From positions 25,423,195-25,487,194 of the forward strand of contig OY776126.1 of assembly GCA_963675135.1 (NCBI GenBank): DNA of 64,000 nt, given 5' to 3'. Below, in pieces: positions 47,650-60,830 of this stretch; positions within the stretch are counted from its first letter, which is position 1; every line of letters starts with the position of its first letter. The notes beneath the pieces are model-generated. The model was given only the letters and a program-made list of their open reading frames with translations, did no database searches and was not told the origin of the DNA. This stretch comes from Galeopsis tetrahit. Its lineage: Eukaryota > Streptophyta > Magnoliopsida > Lamiales > Lamiaceae. The position numbers and the translations under genes are program-made.

Positions 47650-49645
47650 AGGAATTGATTCTATATAAGACTAATCCATTACAAATAACACATGACTCAT
47701 TTATTTTATCCAATACAATAACTCATTACAAATAATACATGACTCATTTACTATATTCAATTCAATAACTCATTACAAATAATACATGACTCATTTACTA
47801 TATCAATTTAGCACATAGATTTTTTCATTGGTCTTTATTTTACTTCAATTATTTTTTTTTTAATTTTATCATTAAAAAATAATACTCCATTAATTTGTTA
47901 AAATTTAAATTTTTTTTATTTTACTCCAATTAATATTTATATTTCTCTTTTTAATATTATTTTTTAAATTTAATTTTCTCTCTATTTATCATTTGTGTTT
48001 CAAATGATAATTATTTTCACGTACTTTATTTTTATGTCACAAATAATTATTCTAAAATTTTAAAGTCTAATAAGAAAATTTTAAAAATAATATTAATTGT
48101 TTTTTTTAAGTATTAAATAGCATAATAATGATTTGTTTTAAAAAATAAAACTCTCATCTCTCTTAGCAAATGTTCAATTCTATTGGTATTATTTTACTTT
48201 AATTAATTGGTATATAATTTTTACCTTATCCTTTCAAAATTGTACTTCATACCTTACAAATTTTTCTTCGTTTTACATTGTTTAATTATTTTTTCATTTG
48301 AATTTTCATTTTTTAATCACTTTATTTTAATTTTTTATGAATATAATTTTTAGTTTTTAAGTGTTATGATAACAGTCGATAAGTATTATGCTATATTATT
48401 GTTTAATATGAATATTGTACGTATTAGTTCATATACAGTATAATATTAGTTTATATTGTTACAAGTTCTAATGTTTTCGAGTTTCGAGTTCACATACTTT
48501 ATGGTACTAGTTTAAATATAGTATAATATTAGTTAACATATTGTATAGTATTACTTCACACACTCTATGATACTAGTTCAAATATAATATAATATTAATT
48601 CACATATTGTATAATATTAATTCATATATTAAATAATATTTTTATACCCACATTAATCTCTAGTATTATACAATATATTAACTAGTATTATACCATAGAC
48701 GTACTGATACTATATCGTATTTAAACTAATATTATATTTAACAAAAAATACATAACTTAACACATTCATAATTCTAGGCATACCATGCAAATTAATACAT
48801 TAATATTAAAATATTGATATTAACTACTCGCTCCGTCCCAGGATTTTATGCACACTTTTCTTAACAGGCGTCCCAACATTTTTTGCACACTCCAAAAAAG
48901 GAAACAACTCACATAATTTTTACCAATAATACCCCTCATTTATTTTACCTTCCATTCCCTTTAGTCAAATTTCCCCCACTTTAATCAATGAATTACCAAT
49001 AATACCCCTCCTTTATTTTACCTTACATATCACTTTATTCCATTTTCTTAATCTATGTGCCGGTCAAAGTGTGCATAAAATCTTGGGACGGAGGGAGTAA
49101 CTAGTAAGAAGAACAAAGTAAGAATGAATCACACAATTCAATTAATAGATACGATCACACTCAATAAACATATGAATGCATCAACACGGCGATGACCACA
49201 AAGAAAATAATAAAGCTGATGCAATATTATGCTGGCTTCTTCCCCAATTCTCCAATCATTTAAGTTTTTAAATATAAATTTTATTTTTCTATTAGATTAT
49301 GTTATTAATTAGTCTTAAAAAAAATCTATAACTTTAAAAAACTTGTAACAAACCAGATATCATTGTAGAAATAATGAACATATAACAAAATAATCTTAGT
49401 TATTATAAATCAGATTAAATCTAAAAAGTGAGCATGTCATATTCATACATTTATACCCAAATTAGAAAAATATTGAATTTTTTTAGTTTACTTTTTTTTT
49501 TCGATTTTTTTTTGTATTTTTTTTTCTAAATTTTGGTTATTTTTTGAAAAAAAAAACTGAAATTTTTATTTCATAATTTTATTTTTGAGTTTCATATTTT
49601 TTTTTAATTTTTTTTTTATATTCTTTATTTTTTTGTATTTATTTT
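47650..49645. repeat. AT-rich duplication, copy 1
   Basis: The order ACAAATAACACATGACTCAT, then TTTAGCACATAGATTTTTT, then GTACTAGTTCAAATATAGTA-type tandem motifs, and finally CATACTTATATCC-type T-rich sequence is repeated in copy 2 (49700-51465). No ORF or protein similarity is visible. The Stowaway MITE at 48827-49097 is present only in this copy. Confidence 0.85.
48827..49097. mobile_element. Stowaway MITE (271 bp) with an empty site in the paralogous copy
   Basis: The ends CTCGCTCCGTCCCAGGATTT and AAATCTTGGGACGGAGGGAG are inverted, with TA on both sides (48825-48826, 49098-49099). Copy 2 reads GATATTATGTAACTAGTAAG near 50902, with a single TA and no MITE. Confidence 0.94.
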
Positions 49646-49699
49646 TTGAAAGTTAAAAGGGTTGCACTCTTGTGTACCAGTTACATACATGTAACTGGA

Positions 49700-51465
49700 T
49701 TCAATAACCCACTAATTTACTATATCCAATCCAATAACACATTACAAATAACAAATGACCAATTTACTATATACAATCCAATAACTCATTACAAATAACA
49801 CATGACCCATTTACTATATCAATTTAGCACATAGATTTTTTGGGACTTTATTTTACTTCAATTAATTTTTTATTTTTTTTATAATTAAAAAATAATACTC
49901 CATTAATTTTTTAACATTTTTTTTTTATTTTACTTCAATTGATATTTATATTTCTCTTTTTAATATTATTTTTTAAATTTATTTTTCTTTCTATTTATCA
50001 TTTGTGTTTCAAATGATATTTTTTTTCACGTACTCTCTTTTTATGACACAAATAATTATTCTAAAATTTTAAAGTCTAATAAGAAAATTTTAAAAATAAT
50101 ACTGTATTAATTGTTTTTTTTAAATATTAAACAGTATAATAATAATTTGTTTTAAAAAATAAAACTCTCATCTCTTTTAGCTGCAAGTGTTCAATTCTAT
50201 TGGTACTATTTTACTTTAATTAATTGGTGTATAATATTCATCTTATCCTTTCAAAATTTTACTTCATTTCTTACAAATTTTACTTCGTTTTACATTGTTT
50301 AATTATTATTTTCATTCGAACTTTCATTTTTTAATCACTTTATTTTAGTTTTTTATAAATAATAATTTTTAGTTTATAAGTGTTATGATAACAATTGATA
50401 AGTATTATGGTATATTATTAGTTAATATGCAGTACTGTACGTATTAGTTCATATACAGTATAATATTAGTTTATATTGGTACAAGTTCTAATGTTTTCGA
50501 GTTTCGAATTCACATACTTTATGGTACTAGTTCAAATATAGTATAGTATTAGTTCACATATTGTATAGTATTAGTTCACATACTCTATGTTACGAGTTCA
50601 AATATAGTATAGTATTAGTTCACATATTGTATAGTATTAGTTCATACACTCAATGGTATTAGTTCGAATATAGTATAGTATTAATTCACATATTGTATAG
50701 TATTAGTTCATATATTAAATAATATTTTTATACCCATATTAATCTCTAGTAATATACAATATATTAACTAGTAATATACCATAGGCGTACTAATACTATA
50801 TCGTATTTAAACTAATATTATATTTAATAAAAAATACATAACTTAACACATTTATAATTCAAGGCATACCATGCAAATTAATACATCAATATTAAAATAT
50901 TGATATTATGTAACTAGTAAGAAGAACAAAAGTGAGAATGAATCACACTGAACACACAATTCAATTAATAGATACGCTCACACTCAATGAACATATGAAT
51001 GCATCAATACGGCGATGACCACAAAGAAAATAATAAAGTTGATGCAATATTATGTTAGTTTCTTCCCCAATTCTCCACTCATTTAAGTTTCTAAATATAA
51101 ATTTTATTTTTTTATTTAGATTATGTTATTAATTAGTCTTAAAAAATAATCTACAACTTTAAAAAACTTGTAACAAACTAGATATCATTGTAGAAATAAT
51201 GAAAACATAACAAAATAATCTTAGTTATTATAAATCAGATTAAAACTAGACAGTGAGCATGTCATATTCATACATTTATACCCAAATTAGAAAAAAAAAT
51301 TGAATTTTTTTAGTTTAGTTTTTTTTTTCGCTTTTTTTTCCTAAATTTTGGTCATTTTTTGAAAGAAAAAAAAACTGAAATTTTTATTTCATAATTTTAT
51401 TTTTGAGTTTCATATTTTTTTTTATATTCGTTATGTTTTTATATTTATTTTTTGAAAGTTAAAAA
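49700..51465. repeat. AT-rich duplication, copy 2
   Basis: This is homologous to 47650-49645. The array of AGTATTAGTTCACATATTGT units at 50530-50730 has more copies than in copy 1. Confidence 0.85.
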
Positions 51466-52162
51466 ATAGAATAATATTTGACTTCGTGGTGATTCATTGG
51501 TGACACGATAGTCGGTGTATAATTATAATTTTAATGAGTTGTATTTTAATTTAATTGATAAAATTGTAATATAGTATTTTACATGTATTTTTCTTTTAAA
51601 AAAATTGGGGGGGTGAAATTAATAAAAAATAAGGTAAATAACTAATAATAAAAAATTGAATTTAGTTACATGTATGTAACTTGTACACATAAGTGTCTAA
51701 AAGAAGGGAGTGTGGACTTATTAAAAAAAGAGTGTAAATAGCCAGTTACATGTATGTAACTGGTACACATAAGTATTTGCCATTTTAATTTATATAGTTT
51801 TTATATGTATTTTTTTAAAAAAAAAAATTGGGGGTGAAATTATTAAAAAAAAAAAGGGTAAATAACTAATAATTCATGTAAAAATATTGAATTACTGGTA
51901 CAAATAAATATTTGACATGGAAAAGATCTAAATATTTATTTTGTCATATATGTATAAATTATTTTAAATAATTAAATATTAAAAAAAAAGCGGTTCACCC
52001 GACTAGATAGAAACAGAAAAACCGATAGAAATGAACAGAATATAAATCCGCGGGACTGAAGTTTTTGAAATACTTTTTTGGCGTCAAACGGTTGAAGTGA
52101 CAGAAAACGGCAGTTTCTGATCTTAGAGAGAGAGAGAGAGTAGTTCAACTTTCCAATCGGCG
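51466..52162. other. AT-rich upstream region of the 14-3-3 gene
   Basis: GTTACATGTATGTAAC occurs twice (about 51665 and 51744). The last 170 bases become less AT-rich and end in a GA repeat (52127-52140), probably the 5' UTR. I cannot place a promoter with confidence. Confidence 0.45.
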
Positions 52163-53786
52163 ATGGATTTCATTACTGATCGTGATACGGCCGTTATCGT
52201 AGGGGTGCTGGCGCAGGAAGCCGAACGTCACCACGGTAAAATTTTGGGGAATTGGAAGAAATGTGTACTGTATAGAGCTGGATTTTTTATTGAGCAACTT
52301 AGTGGTATAATTTGTTAGGGCTTCGGATGACAGAGTTTCAGCTTTAATATCTGCTCTGTGGCTATGAAACTTATTAGTTTTTGCAATTTAATTTTGACGT
52401 ATGCCCGAGATTATGTTTTAATTCTATTTCCTTGATCTCGATTGCTATTTTTCCTGGGTTTATAGATTCGTTTAGCGTTTGAATTTACTATGCATACCTG
52501 ATTACGGCATATATGCGTTTCTTTCTAATTGTTGAAACAATTGAAAGTTTGCTGCATTGTCAATTGGAGTTTTTATGCATATATGCGTTTCTTTCTTATT
52601 CTTTAAATCTTGCATTGTAAATTGGAGTTTCTCTTCGTGTGTGAATGGAATTATATTTATTTAAGATGCAATTAGTAAAGAAGAAGAAGAAGACGGTTTT
52701 CCTTGATAATGTTGGTGTGAATTGTGGCAGATGTGGTAGAAGCAATGAAATATGTGGCAACAACTGTGAGTGGATTGACAAAAAAGGAGAGGACATTGTT
52801 TGTAGAAGGGTACAAGGCTTTGATTTTCGCTAGAAGAAATTCTATGTTAGCCGTGTCAAAAAGATTAGGTGAATTGACAGTGGATGATGACCCGAATGTT
52901 GGACTTACAATCAATAAGTATATGCGGTGGGTGGAGGTTGATGCGACTGAAATCTGTAACGATGTTTTGAGTATTCTTGACCAACGTCTCATTCCCTCCA
53001 CAGACTCTACTCCAGAAGCCTTTGTGGTTTACGCCACGCTGTGAGTAGGCTAGGCTTTAATCGATTGATTGTAGTTTCAGTTGTTAATTTCAATTCAGCC
53101 AAGTTAATTAACCACTTATGCAGGAAAGGGGATGTCCATAGGTATCTTACTGAGTTCAAAACTGATCCTGATGATAAGCAAGAAGCTGCTCATGAAGCGC
53201 TCATAGCATATGAGGTATATATTATTATTACTCATATCATTCTGTTCAAATCTCTAAGTAGAATGCTGCATATAATTCATTCTGTTTTTTGTACTATGTT
53301 GTAGACTGCTACCATCCTAGCAAACGCTCAATTTTCACCTGCACATCACATTCTACTCAATTTACATTTGAATCACTCAGTCCTCCTACACGACGTCTTG
53401 GAAAATGCTTCAAGGTTAATGGTTTCTCTTGTAATTGACCTACTCTAAAACGAGTTCATCTTCATCACTCTCTTTACCCGTTTCTACAGGGCCAAAGAGA
53501 TTTTGTATGATGCCTTAGAACTCGCACTTCCTGCGCTTGGTGACTTGAATCGGCCTGAAGAATTGGAACAGAGCAACGAACTTTTGCGTCGTATTAACGG
53601 AAACTTAGGCAAATGGGGCACCCCTGACCCTGCCATATTTGGAGGTAATAATTATCGATCATTACTGTTTTGCTTGATTCCCTGATCATGATGAAAATCT
53701 ATTTTGCTTCTTTTGCAGATGGTGACTTCAATTTTAATGTACCGCCGCCGCCACCACCACCACCACCACCAAACCCTGAAGTTTGA
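52163..53786 (+). CDS. Divergent 14-3-3 protein, epsilon-like, with polyproline C-terminus
   Basis: Six exons join in frame with GT-AG introns: 52163-52235, 52731-53040, 53124-53214, 53305-53414, 53490-53644 and 53719-53786, giving 268 residues. 14-3-3 proteins are dimeric phosphoserine/phosphothreonine-binding adaptors. Matches to the family are LAQEAERHH (helix A), DVVEAMKYVA, EGYKALIFARRNS, EICNDVLSILDQRLIPS, KGDVHRYLTEF, LHLNHSVLLHDVLEN and GNLGKWGTPD. Phosphate-contact residues are kept: Lys and Arg of YKALIFARR, Arg-Tyr of HRYL, Asn of LHLN. VEAMK and CNDVLS resemble the epsilon class. The last helix is altered: the canonical LLRDNLTLW is replaced by LLRRINGNLGKW. The tail ends VPPPPPPPPPPNPEV instead of the usual acidic tail. 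No stop or frameshift is seen. The start is the only ATG giving the helix-A motif. Confidence 0.9.
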
Positions 53787-53836
53787 TTAGAGCCTGCAAT
53801 GTCTTCTCTTGTTCACTCGTAATTGGATACATGTGT

Positions 53837-53842
53837 AATAAA
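53837..53842 (+). terminator. Poly(A) signal of the 14-3-3 gene
   Basis: AATAAA lies 51 bases after the stop codon, in a T-rich context. Confidence 0.6.
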
Positions 53843-54156
53843 TCAATTTAGCATTTGTATAGATCGATACTGAGGGCTAGGAAATTAAAACCCTTTTACT
53901 CCCCCTATAAAAATGAAAAATCAAGAGGCTAGCTAAGGATGAAACTGCATGGATTCTATTGATTTTAGATGTTCCTAATTGGATGATTTTGTCTTCTAAG
54001 TGCATTTTTTGAAATTTGCTAGAAAAAAAAAAGTGGTTTTTTCCTCCTCCTCACTCACTCACACGCACAGGTTGATGCTCTTTCCAATCTCCACGCATAG
54101 CTGCTGCCCAATCCCCCTTCTTCATTCGTTTACTTCTTTAATAGTAGGTCAAATCT
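53843..54156. other. Non-coding spacer
   Basis: 3' flank of the 14-3-3 gene; no other gene is visible. Confidence 0.5.
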
Positions 54157-54579
54157 ATTTCGGGTGTGTTTGCAAATAATAGTGATTGATTCAAAGTGAT
54201 TAAAATTGATTTTTGAAATAAATTTGAAAGTGAATAGTGTTTTAAAATTAAGCACTTTTAATCAATTTTATATATGTTGTGATGTTTGCAAAACAAATAG
54301 CTTCTTTATAATTTTACAAAAATATCCTTATTACATTTGGATAAGTAATGGGTAAACATAAAATATTATTTAAATTGTGAGGGTAAAAATGTAAAATTGG
54401 TTACTACAATGATGAGAAGCACATAGAAGCTATTAAAAGTAGGTGGAGGGGTGCTTCATCAAAATCACTTTTAACAACTTAATTTAATCACTTAATTGTG
54501 TTGCCAAATACTCCAAAAGTGATTATATTTTAAAAAAGAAGTGCTTTTAAGCACATACTAGTGCTTGCAAACACTCACT
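54157..54579. mobile_element. hAT-like MITE (about 423 bp)
   Basis: TCAAATCT lies on both sides (54149-54156, 54580-54587) as an 8-bp TSD. GTGTGTTTGCAA near the left end pairs with TTGCAAACACTC at the right end. AAGTGCTTTTAAGCA and related short palindromes lie inside. The outermost bases of the inverted repeats are imperfect. Confidence 0.65.
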
Positions 54580-54587
54580 TCAAATCT

Positions 54588-55126
54588 AGTAAAGTGCTTT
54601 AAATAATGGGCTTGCTTATCCACATACTTGTTTACTATGGCCATGGGCCCACGGTTAACACGCACACAGATTTGTTGAGTACACCCACCGAGATTTTTTG
54701 TATAAATTAATTACATGTATAATGTTAGTTCTACATAGGAATTCTAATCGTCACCCTCAACCACGTGATTCCAAAATCATGCTCTGAACAAAAAAAATAA
54801 TAAAAAAAAACCTTAAACTCCAAACTCAAAACATTAAAGTAAAAACATATCATTCCAAATTATTAAAGATTAAACTGTCAAAAATTTCGAAAAAACACCA
54901 ATACCTCGAGAAAAAAATTCGAAGAAAAGTAAAAACTTTCAGCAAAAAAAATTGTAAACTGAATAAAATTTTGAAAAAATAACATAATTTTGTGAAAAAT
55001 TTCGACCAAAAAGTAATTTTTTTTAAAAAATACTTATATCCTTAGAGCATCTTTAATCGTACTCTATTTTGAAATTTTGAATAGTGAACTTCATATATAT
55101 TTGAAAAATTGGGGATGGTGAGAAGA
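54588..55126. repeat. Interspersed repeat B, left half (CACTA empty site)
   Basis: It is homologous to repeat A at 14599-15006 and 22685-22900, reading straight through TTCGAAGAAAAGTAAAAAC (about 54919) where A holds the CACTA element. It stops at the LINE TSD. Confidence 0.9.
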
Positions 55127-55271
55127 CAATAAAAGGTAGATATATAAAAGAAAAGAAAACCTAAGACCATAAGCTCACAAGTCGAGCCAGAGGCCGGAGT
55201 GCCATTAAAACCTTGCCTGGGAAAACCCTCCTTAGGGATAAAACCCAGATAAAGGAAAAAGGTACACTCCT

Positions 55272-58200
55272 CTAAAAGTCAATATCTATAGAAAACATTA
55301 TGTAGAAATGAGAGTAAAAAGTCAGGGGGGTAGCCTCTCCAGACACAATCAAGGCCAGTCTTGGCCACAGCATCCGCCGCCTGGTTGGCCTCTCTGAAGA
55401 CGTGTGAGTATTTGATGTGCATGTCATGCGTAAGAGGGTGGATCTGGCTCCAAAGGCCTTGCAGACGCCAAGGAATAAAGGGATTTGTGCTCCTAAAAGT
55501 GTCAATCGTGAGTGTCGAGTCCGACTCAATCCAAAGGAAGTGCCATCCCTGATCATGTGCATACTTGATGGCCATAAGTACCGTCGCCAACTCAGCCTCA
55601 AGAGGGAGGCCCCAACCCACCTTAGTAGCGACCGCAGCCACGAAGAAACCCCTGAAGGTCCTGAAGACCGCCCCGCATGCAGACTACCCGGGGAAGAAGA
55701 GGCACTACCGTCCGTGTTAACCTTGTACCAACCTGGATCAGGCGGCAACCAAATCACAGATGAATCATGTCTCGTTGGCCTGTATCTACTCGAAACACCA
55801 AGATTCCTAGCAATTAGTAGATCCCGAACCGTGTCGTCCGAATATCCCCTAGCTATGTTGTTGGCCTCCTTGATGCCTGAAATGATCTGAGCCATACATC
55901 TCTTAATAGAGGGCGAAACTCCATCGAATATCACCCTGTTCCGCAGAGTCCAAACGGCCCAAATAGCAGTGAGGAAGCCCGCCCTCCACAACTCCAAAGA
56001 CTGCGGACCCAATCGAACTCTAGTGGCCTGAAGAAAGATGTTTATGAAGCTGACCCCTGTGTGAATCGTGACCCCAAACATGTGAGTCAAGTTGCGTAGA
56101 ATCTCCAATGTGAACGGACAATGGGCAAGCAGATGGTCCAGCGACTCAGAATTCCCCCGGCATAGCATACAGATCGACGGACCCTGAATCCCAAAAGACG
56201 AGAGCCAATCCGCCGTGGGCAGCTTGCCCCAAACCGCTCTCCAAATCGCAGTGGAGCGACACATGGGCATAAAGGTGCCCCAAATCCATGATGCCCAACC
56301 AAGCCTGGGCAGGGGTGACCTGAGCAAATCATATGCCATGCTGGAGGAGAGTTCCCCTGAAAGAGAACCCTCCCAAATACGTTTGTCAGGTCCCCTAAGC
56401 ACCGTGATTTGTAGGATATCCCTTACAATCTCCGTAAACCTCATGATAAAACACCTCGGGAAATACCAACAATCATCATAGAAGATATCCCCAACTGTGG
56501 AAGTGAGGGTAGAAGCGAACCAGTCAGGCAGACCCATCCTCTCAAAGATAGTATAACCGAGCCAATTGTCGTGCCAAAAGCTAACACGGGATTCACTGTC
56601 GATCAGCCACCTCGAACCATCTCTAAGTCTTGTATCATGCGGACGAAGGCTCGGTCCAATAGAAGAGACTCTACCATAAGGTCTCAGCCTGTGCTCTGAA
56701 TTAAAGTGTCTTCGATGCAGGAGTTCCGTATCTTGCGATTTGTTCTGAAGAATATCCCAGCTCAACTTACAGAGAAATGAGGCATTCGCTAGTCGGATAG
56801 AACGAACCCCAAGTCCTCCTTCCCCCAAAGGGGCACAGACCCGCTGCCAAGAAACCGAACAAGCCCCATTCTTGCGGTTCACATCCCCTTTCCAAAGGAA
56901 GTTCCTCATAGCCGCCTCCACCTGTCGTAGTAAAGAACTAGGCCATTTGTAGACCATCATCGAATGTACCAAAGAGGCTGTGATGATTGAGTTAATCAGG
57001 CAACGATGACCGGCAAGGGACAAAGTGCTACCCTTCCACCTACTAAAGTTAGCTATGACAGAATCTGCAACTTGCAGTAAATGCACTTTCCTTGGACTGC
57101 CGCGGAAGATGGGAACCCCCAGCTATGTGAAGGGAAGTGAGCCCTCAGTAATGCCAGTAATCCTGAATGTCCTACGACACAGCCTCCGAGGTACGGCTCT
57201 CCCAAAGAACACCCTAGACTTCGGAGGACTGTAGATCTGACCCGACAGACGCCCATACCCTTGCAAGATGGAATGCAGGTTCCTGACGTTATCCTCTGTG
57301 GCCCGTAAGAATATCATGATGTCATCCGCGTAGAAGAGGTAGCGAGGAACATTACGAATGGACTGGAGTCTACCTCTGTCTGTCTCCCAATCGATCCATC
57401 TTTCAAGAGCCTCTTCCGCGATACAGAACAATAAAGGAGACAAAGGATCACCCTGACGGACACCCCTCGTACAAGAAAAGTAACCTTTCGGCTCCCCATT
57501 AACGAGAATCGAGATTCTAGCTGAGTCTAGAACTCCCTGGACCATAGAAATGAAGTCTGCTCTGAACCCCATCCTAGCCAAAACCGCCTCCAAAAACTGC
57601 TAGGAGATCGTGTCGAAGGCCTTAATCATGTCCACCTTCAGTGCCATATACCCACGGATCCTCGGATAGTCCAGTGTATTAATGGCATATGAGGCTAGTG
57701 CTATACACGTGTGGATTCGCTTACCTGGAACAAACCCAAACTGATAAGTAGAAACACAACCGCTGATGAAAGTACCCAGTCTCGACGACAAAACCCTGGT
57801 CATGACTTTGAAGATGAAATTACCCATCACAATCGGTCTGAACTCCTCCACCCTAGTGGCTCCCTCTGTCTTAGGAATCAATGTCATGAAGCACGAATTC
57901 AGCCCAGGTGGCAGAAGTCTGCTAGTGAAATAGTGCCTGACAGCAGCTATCACATCATGATCCACAATGTCCCAACAACTTTGAAAGAAGGATCCCCCAA
58001 AACCATCTGGTCCCGGATTGCTCGAAGCATCCGTTCCAAAGACTGCACGCCAAATCTCTTCAATCGATGGAACACTCAACAACAAGTCGTTCTGATCGGT
58101 GGTCACCACGGTGTTCATAAAACTATCAAGGATGGAGGCATCAAATGACGCAGACGGATCATCAGCAAACAACTGAGAGTAGTAGGAAACCACGTGGGCA

Positions 58201-59382
58201 CTAATGGTATCCATATCCGTGGTGAGGTTCCCATCAACAACCATCGAAGCAATACTACCCCTGAAGTTCTTAATACGTTAGGAGATATGGAAGAAGTGAG
58301 TGTTCCTATCTCCATCAGTCAGCCACTGCAATCTGTTCCTCTGAGTGTAGAATTCTTGTCTGGCAGAGAGCAGTCTGTTCAGATCGACCTGAGCCTGAAT
58401 CTCCTCCGCAAAGTTAGCCTCTGAGTCCTCTTCCAACTCGATACGATGCTGAATATCCGCAAGATGTCGAGTAGCCGTCTCAATCTAAGTAAACACATTC
58501 CTGAAGACCGTCCTGTTCCAAACCCGTAGAGCATACTTGAGTCTCTTCAACTTCCACATAATATGGACCATGGGATTCGGATGATCCAACGCCTGAGCCC
58601 AAGAAGTAACGACAACAGTTTTAAAGGAATCGTGCTGGCACCACATACTGAGAAATCTGAATGGACGTCTGACCTGAACCCAATCTGATCTAACTGTAAG
58701 AAGCAACGGGTGATGATCTGACCAGAGGCGAGGAAGAACCATAACCTCAACACCAGCCCAAAGATCCAAAAAAACCCTGATTGGCTAAAACTCGATCCAA
58801 CCGAGCAGCCGTGTAACCACGAGGACTACTCCGAGTCACCCAGGTGTACTGGGCCCCAACCGTGTCCAAATCAACTAAGTTCGACTCATCCAAGAACTCC
58901 CTGAAGTCCAGAGAGGCTCTAGGGGTGGCCCATGAACCTCTACTCCGCTCATGTGTTCTTGTCACAACATTAAAATCACCCAAAACACAAAGATACGTGG
59001 CTGGAGATGCTAATACATCAGCCCAAAGCAAACGACGAGTAATATATGAATTACTGGCATGCGTAAAACCAAAAGACCAAACACATGTGGAATCCCTAGT
59101 CTCAATCAAGACGACCTGCTCCGACATATGACAGACTCTAGAAGTAAGGAAATGCACAGACTTACAAAGAATCCAGATATTAGGTATCAAGTTATCTCTA
59201 GAGTTAACAGCAAACCCAACTAAATTCAAGGACCGTAAATAATGAGGCGGAAGGCTAGAGAACATAACCTTCGGCTCGTAGATGGCAACCCAATCGGGGT
59301 CATGAGTGCGACAAATCTCATACAAAGTAGACCTCGATTGCTCATTCCCTATCCCGCAAATGTTCCAGGAAAAAACAATCAT
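55272..59382 (-). pseudogene. LINE ORF2: endonuclease, RT, zf-RVT and RNase H, frameshifted
   Basis: It starts MIVFSWNICGIGNEQSRSTL at 59382 (endonuclease, with VLGDFNVV and RLDRVL). Then follow SDHHPLLL (58769-58485), RT part 1 with NPGPDGFGGSFFQSCW and FRPIVMGNF (58244-57600), and RT part 2 with RQGDPLSPLLF and the catalytic FYADDIMIF (57593-57123). Next come RT thumb and zf-RVT, with SICMLCRGNSESLDHLLAHC (57086 onward), and RNase H split between KVNTDGSASSS and GLPLEAELATVLMAIKYAHD ... IESDSTLTI. At least four frame changes or stops separate the blocks. Confidence 0.92.
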
Positions 59383-59399
59383 CAGTCCCTATGTGGCGA

Positions 59400-60817
59400 G
59401 CCGCGCATCGGCGGTTGGTCGATATCTTCGTCCGACCAGAGGCCAATCTATCGAACTGCGGTAGAGATCTCTGCTGGGCCATGATCCTCCTCTTCTACCA
59501 CAAAATGCTCCTTAGATATGGTTCTTAGGTCATCTGGAATGGGGTCCCCACTGAAAGGGCTGAATTGGGCCACAACACGAGCAAAACGTCCTATACTACA
59601 GTTTGCCTCAGGAGTATCAGTCTCAGCTCTGATGTCTATAAATGGATCGTCACCCGAAGCATCACCCTTCGGCTGAGGGTCTGTATCCACATGTTCCTCA
59701 GAAAGGACCTCGTAGGAGTTCCCAATGGTGACTGATGGCTCAGTGGTCCGTGCAGGAGTAGTGTCAACAGTAGAGACTGATGGCCTAGTGGTCTATACAG
59801 GAGTAGAATCAACAGTAGAGGATGGAACATCAGTGGGTGTGTCCTGGGATTCGGTATCTGTCCTAGTCATACTTCTGCACTTACGGATTGAAGCTCTCCT
59901 CTCTCTACGTCTGGCCGTTTTCCGACAGAGAGCCAAAGAATGTCCCACAATCTTGCAAGAAGTGCAGAACTCGGGGAGGGACTCGTAGTGGATAGATGCA
60001 TAGGCACTGTGTCCAGCCCTCTCATAGCGTATACGGTCAGTAGGGGGGTGTGCATATCCACTTCCATAAACAATCTGACATAGTGCCCCAATGTACCTTT
60101 CAAGGTGTGCTCATCGATTTTCACCAAGGTGCCAACAGAAGAAGCTAATGCCTCCAATATTAGGGGGTCCTAATAAACCCTAGGTAGACCCGAGATGCGG
60201 ATCCAGACTTGAGCCAAAGACGATCTGTACGTGTTAGGGTCGAAATCAGGGGTCCATTTGATGAGGTGGATGACCCCTGGCTGCAACTGCCAAGATCTAG
60301 TCTTGAAAACCATATCCCTATCCTCTAAAGTGGAGAAACTGACCTCATAAAATCCTTTTCCCATAGGGCTCACAGTGATATCGGAAAGCTGCCATGTGGC
60401 TCTGAGCTGCTGCATAAGGCTAATGTGGTTGTACGGCTTATCCCCAGACTGGATTGTAACCCGACCGGTAACAATATTGGTAAACAACGAGACCCTCTTC
60501 TCAAAGATGATCTCATCAATACGAACTGCAAACTCATCACCATCAAGAACCGGCCTCATAGAGGCAGACAAAGCTGAACGTGGCTGTGTAGTCCCAGTGC
60601 ACGGTCTGGCTGTGGCCCTGGCATATGAGATTTCGGGCTGGATCCGTACCTGTGGAGGAATGGAGGACGAAGCAGTACCAGAAGTGTGAAATAATGCAGG
60701 GAAATCACTACGGAGATCGTACGTACCCTGTGGGCCGGAGGGATGTGAGTCAGCACCCCGTTCGGCATCATTAGCGCCAATCTGCCTCTGGGCAGAAACA
60801 TAATCAATCATAGGCAT
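59400..60817 (-). pseudogene. LINE ORF1, C-terminal part with DUF4283 and CCHC knuckle
   Basis: From MPMIDYVSAQRQ at 60817 the frame runs to an in-frame TAG at about 60170. The DUF4283 block is ISLMQQLRATWQLSDITVSP ... FETRDMVF-like (here LEDRDMVFKTRSW) ... WIRISGLPRVY. After the stop it continues as LEALASSVGTLVKIDEHTLK, and after a frame change as EFCTSCKIVGHSLALC, a zinc knuckle. ORF1 proteins of this type bind the LINE RNA. The nested hAT element cuts ORF1 just upstream. Confidence 0.85.
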
Positions 60818-60830
60818 CTTTCCATGAGAT

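Noticed and set aside
55417..55890. 157-residue plus-strand ORF, and similar plus-strand ORFs at 57711 and 58844
   Set aside because: They are antisense shadows of the LINE ORF2 RNase H, RT and endonuclease regions.
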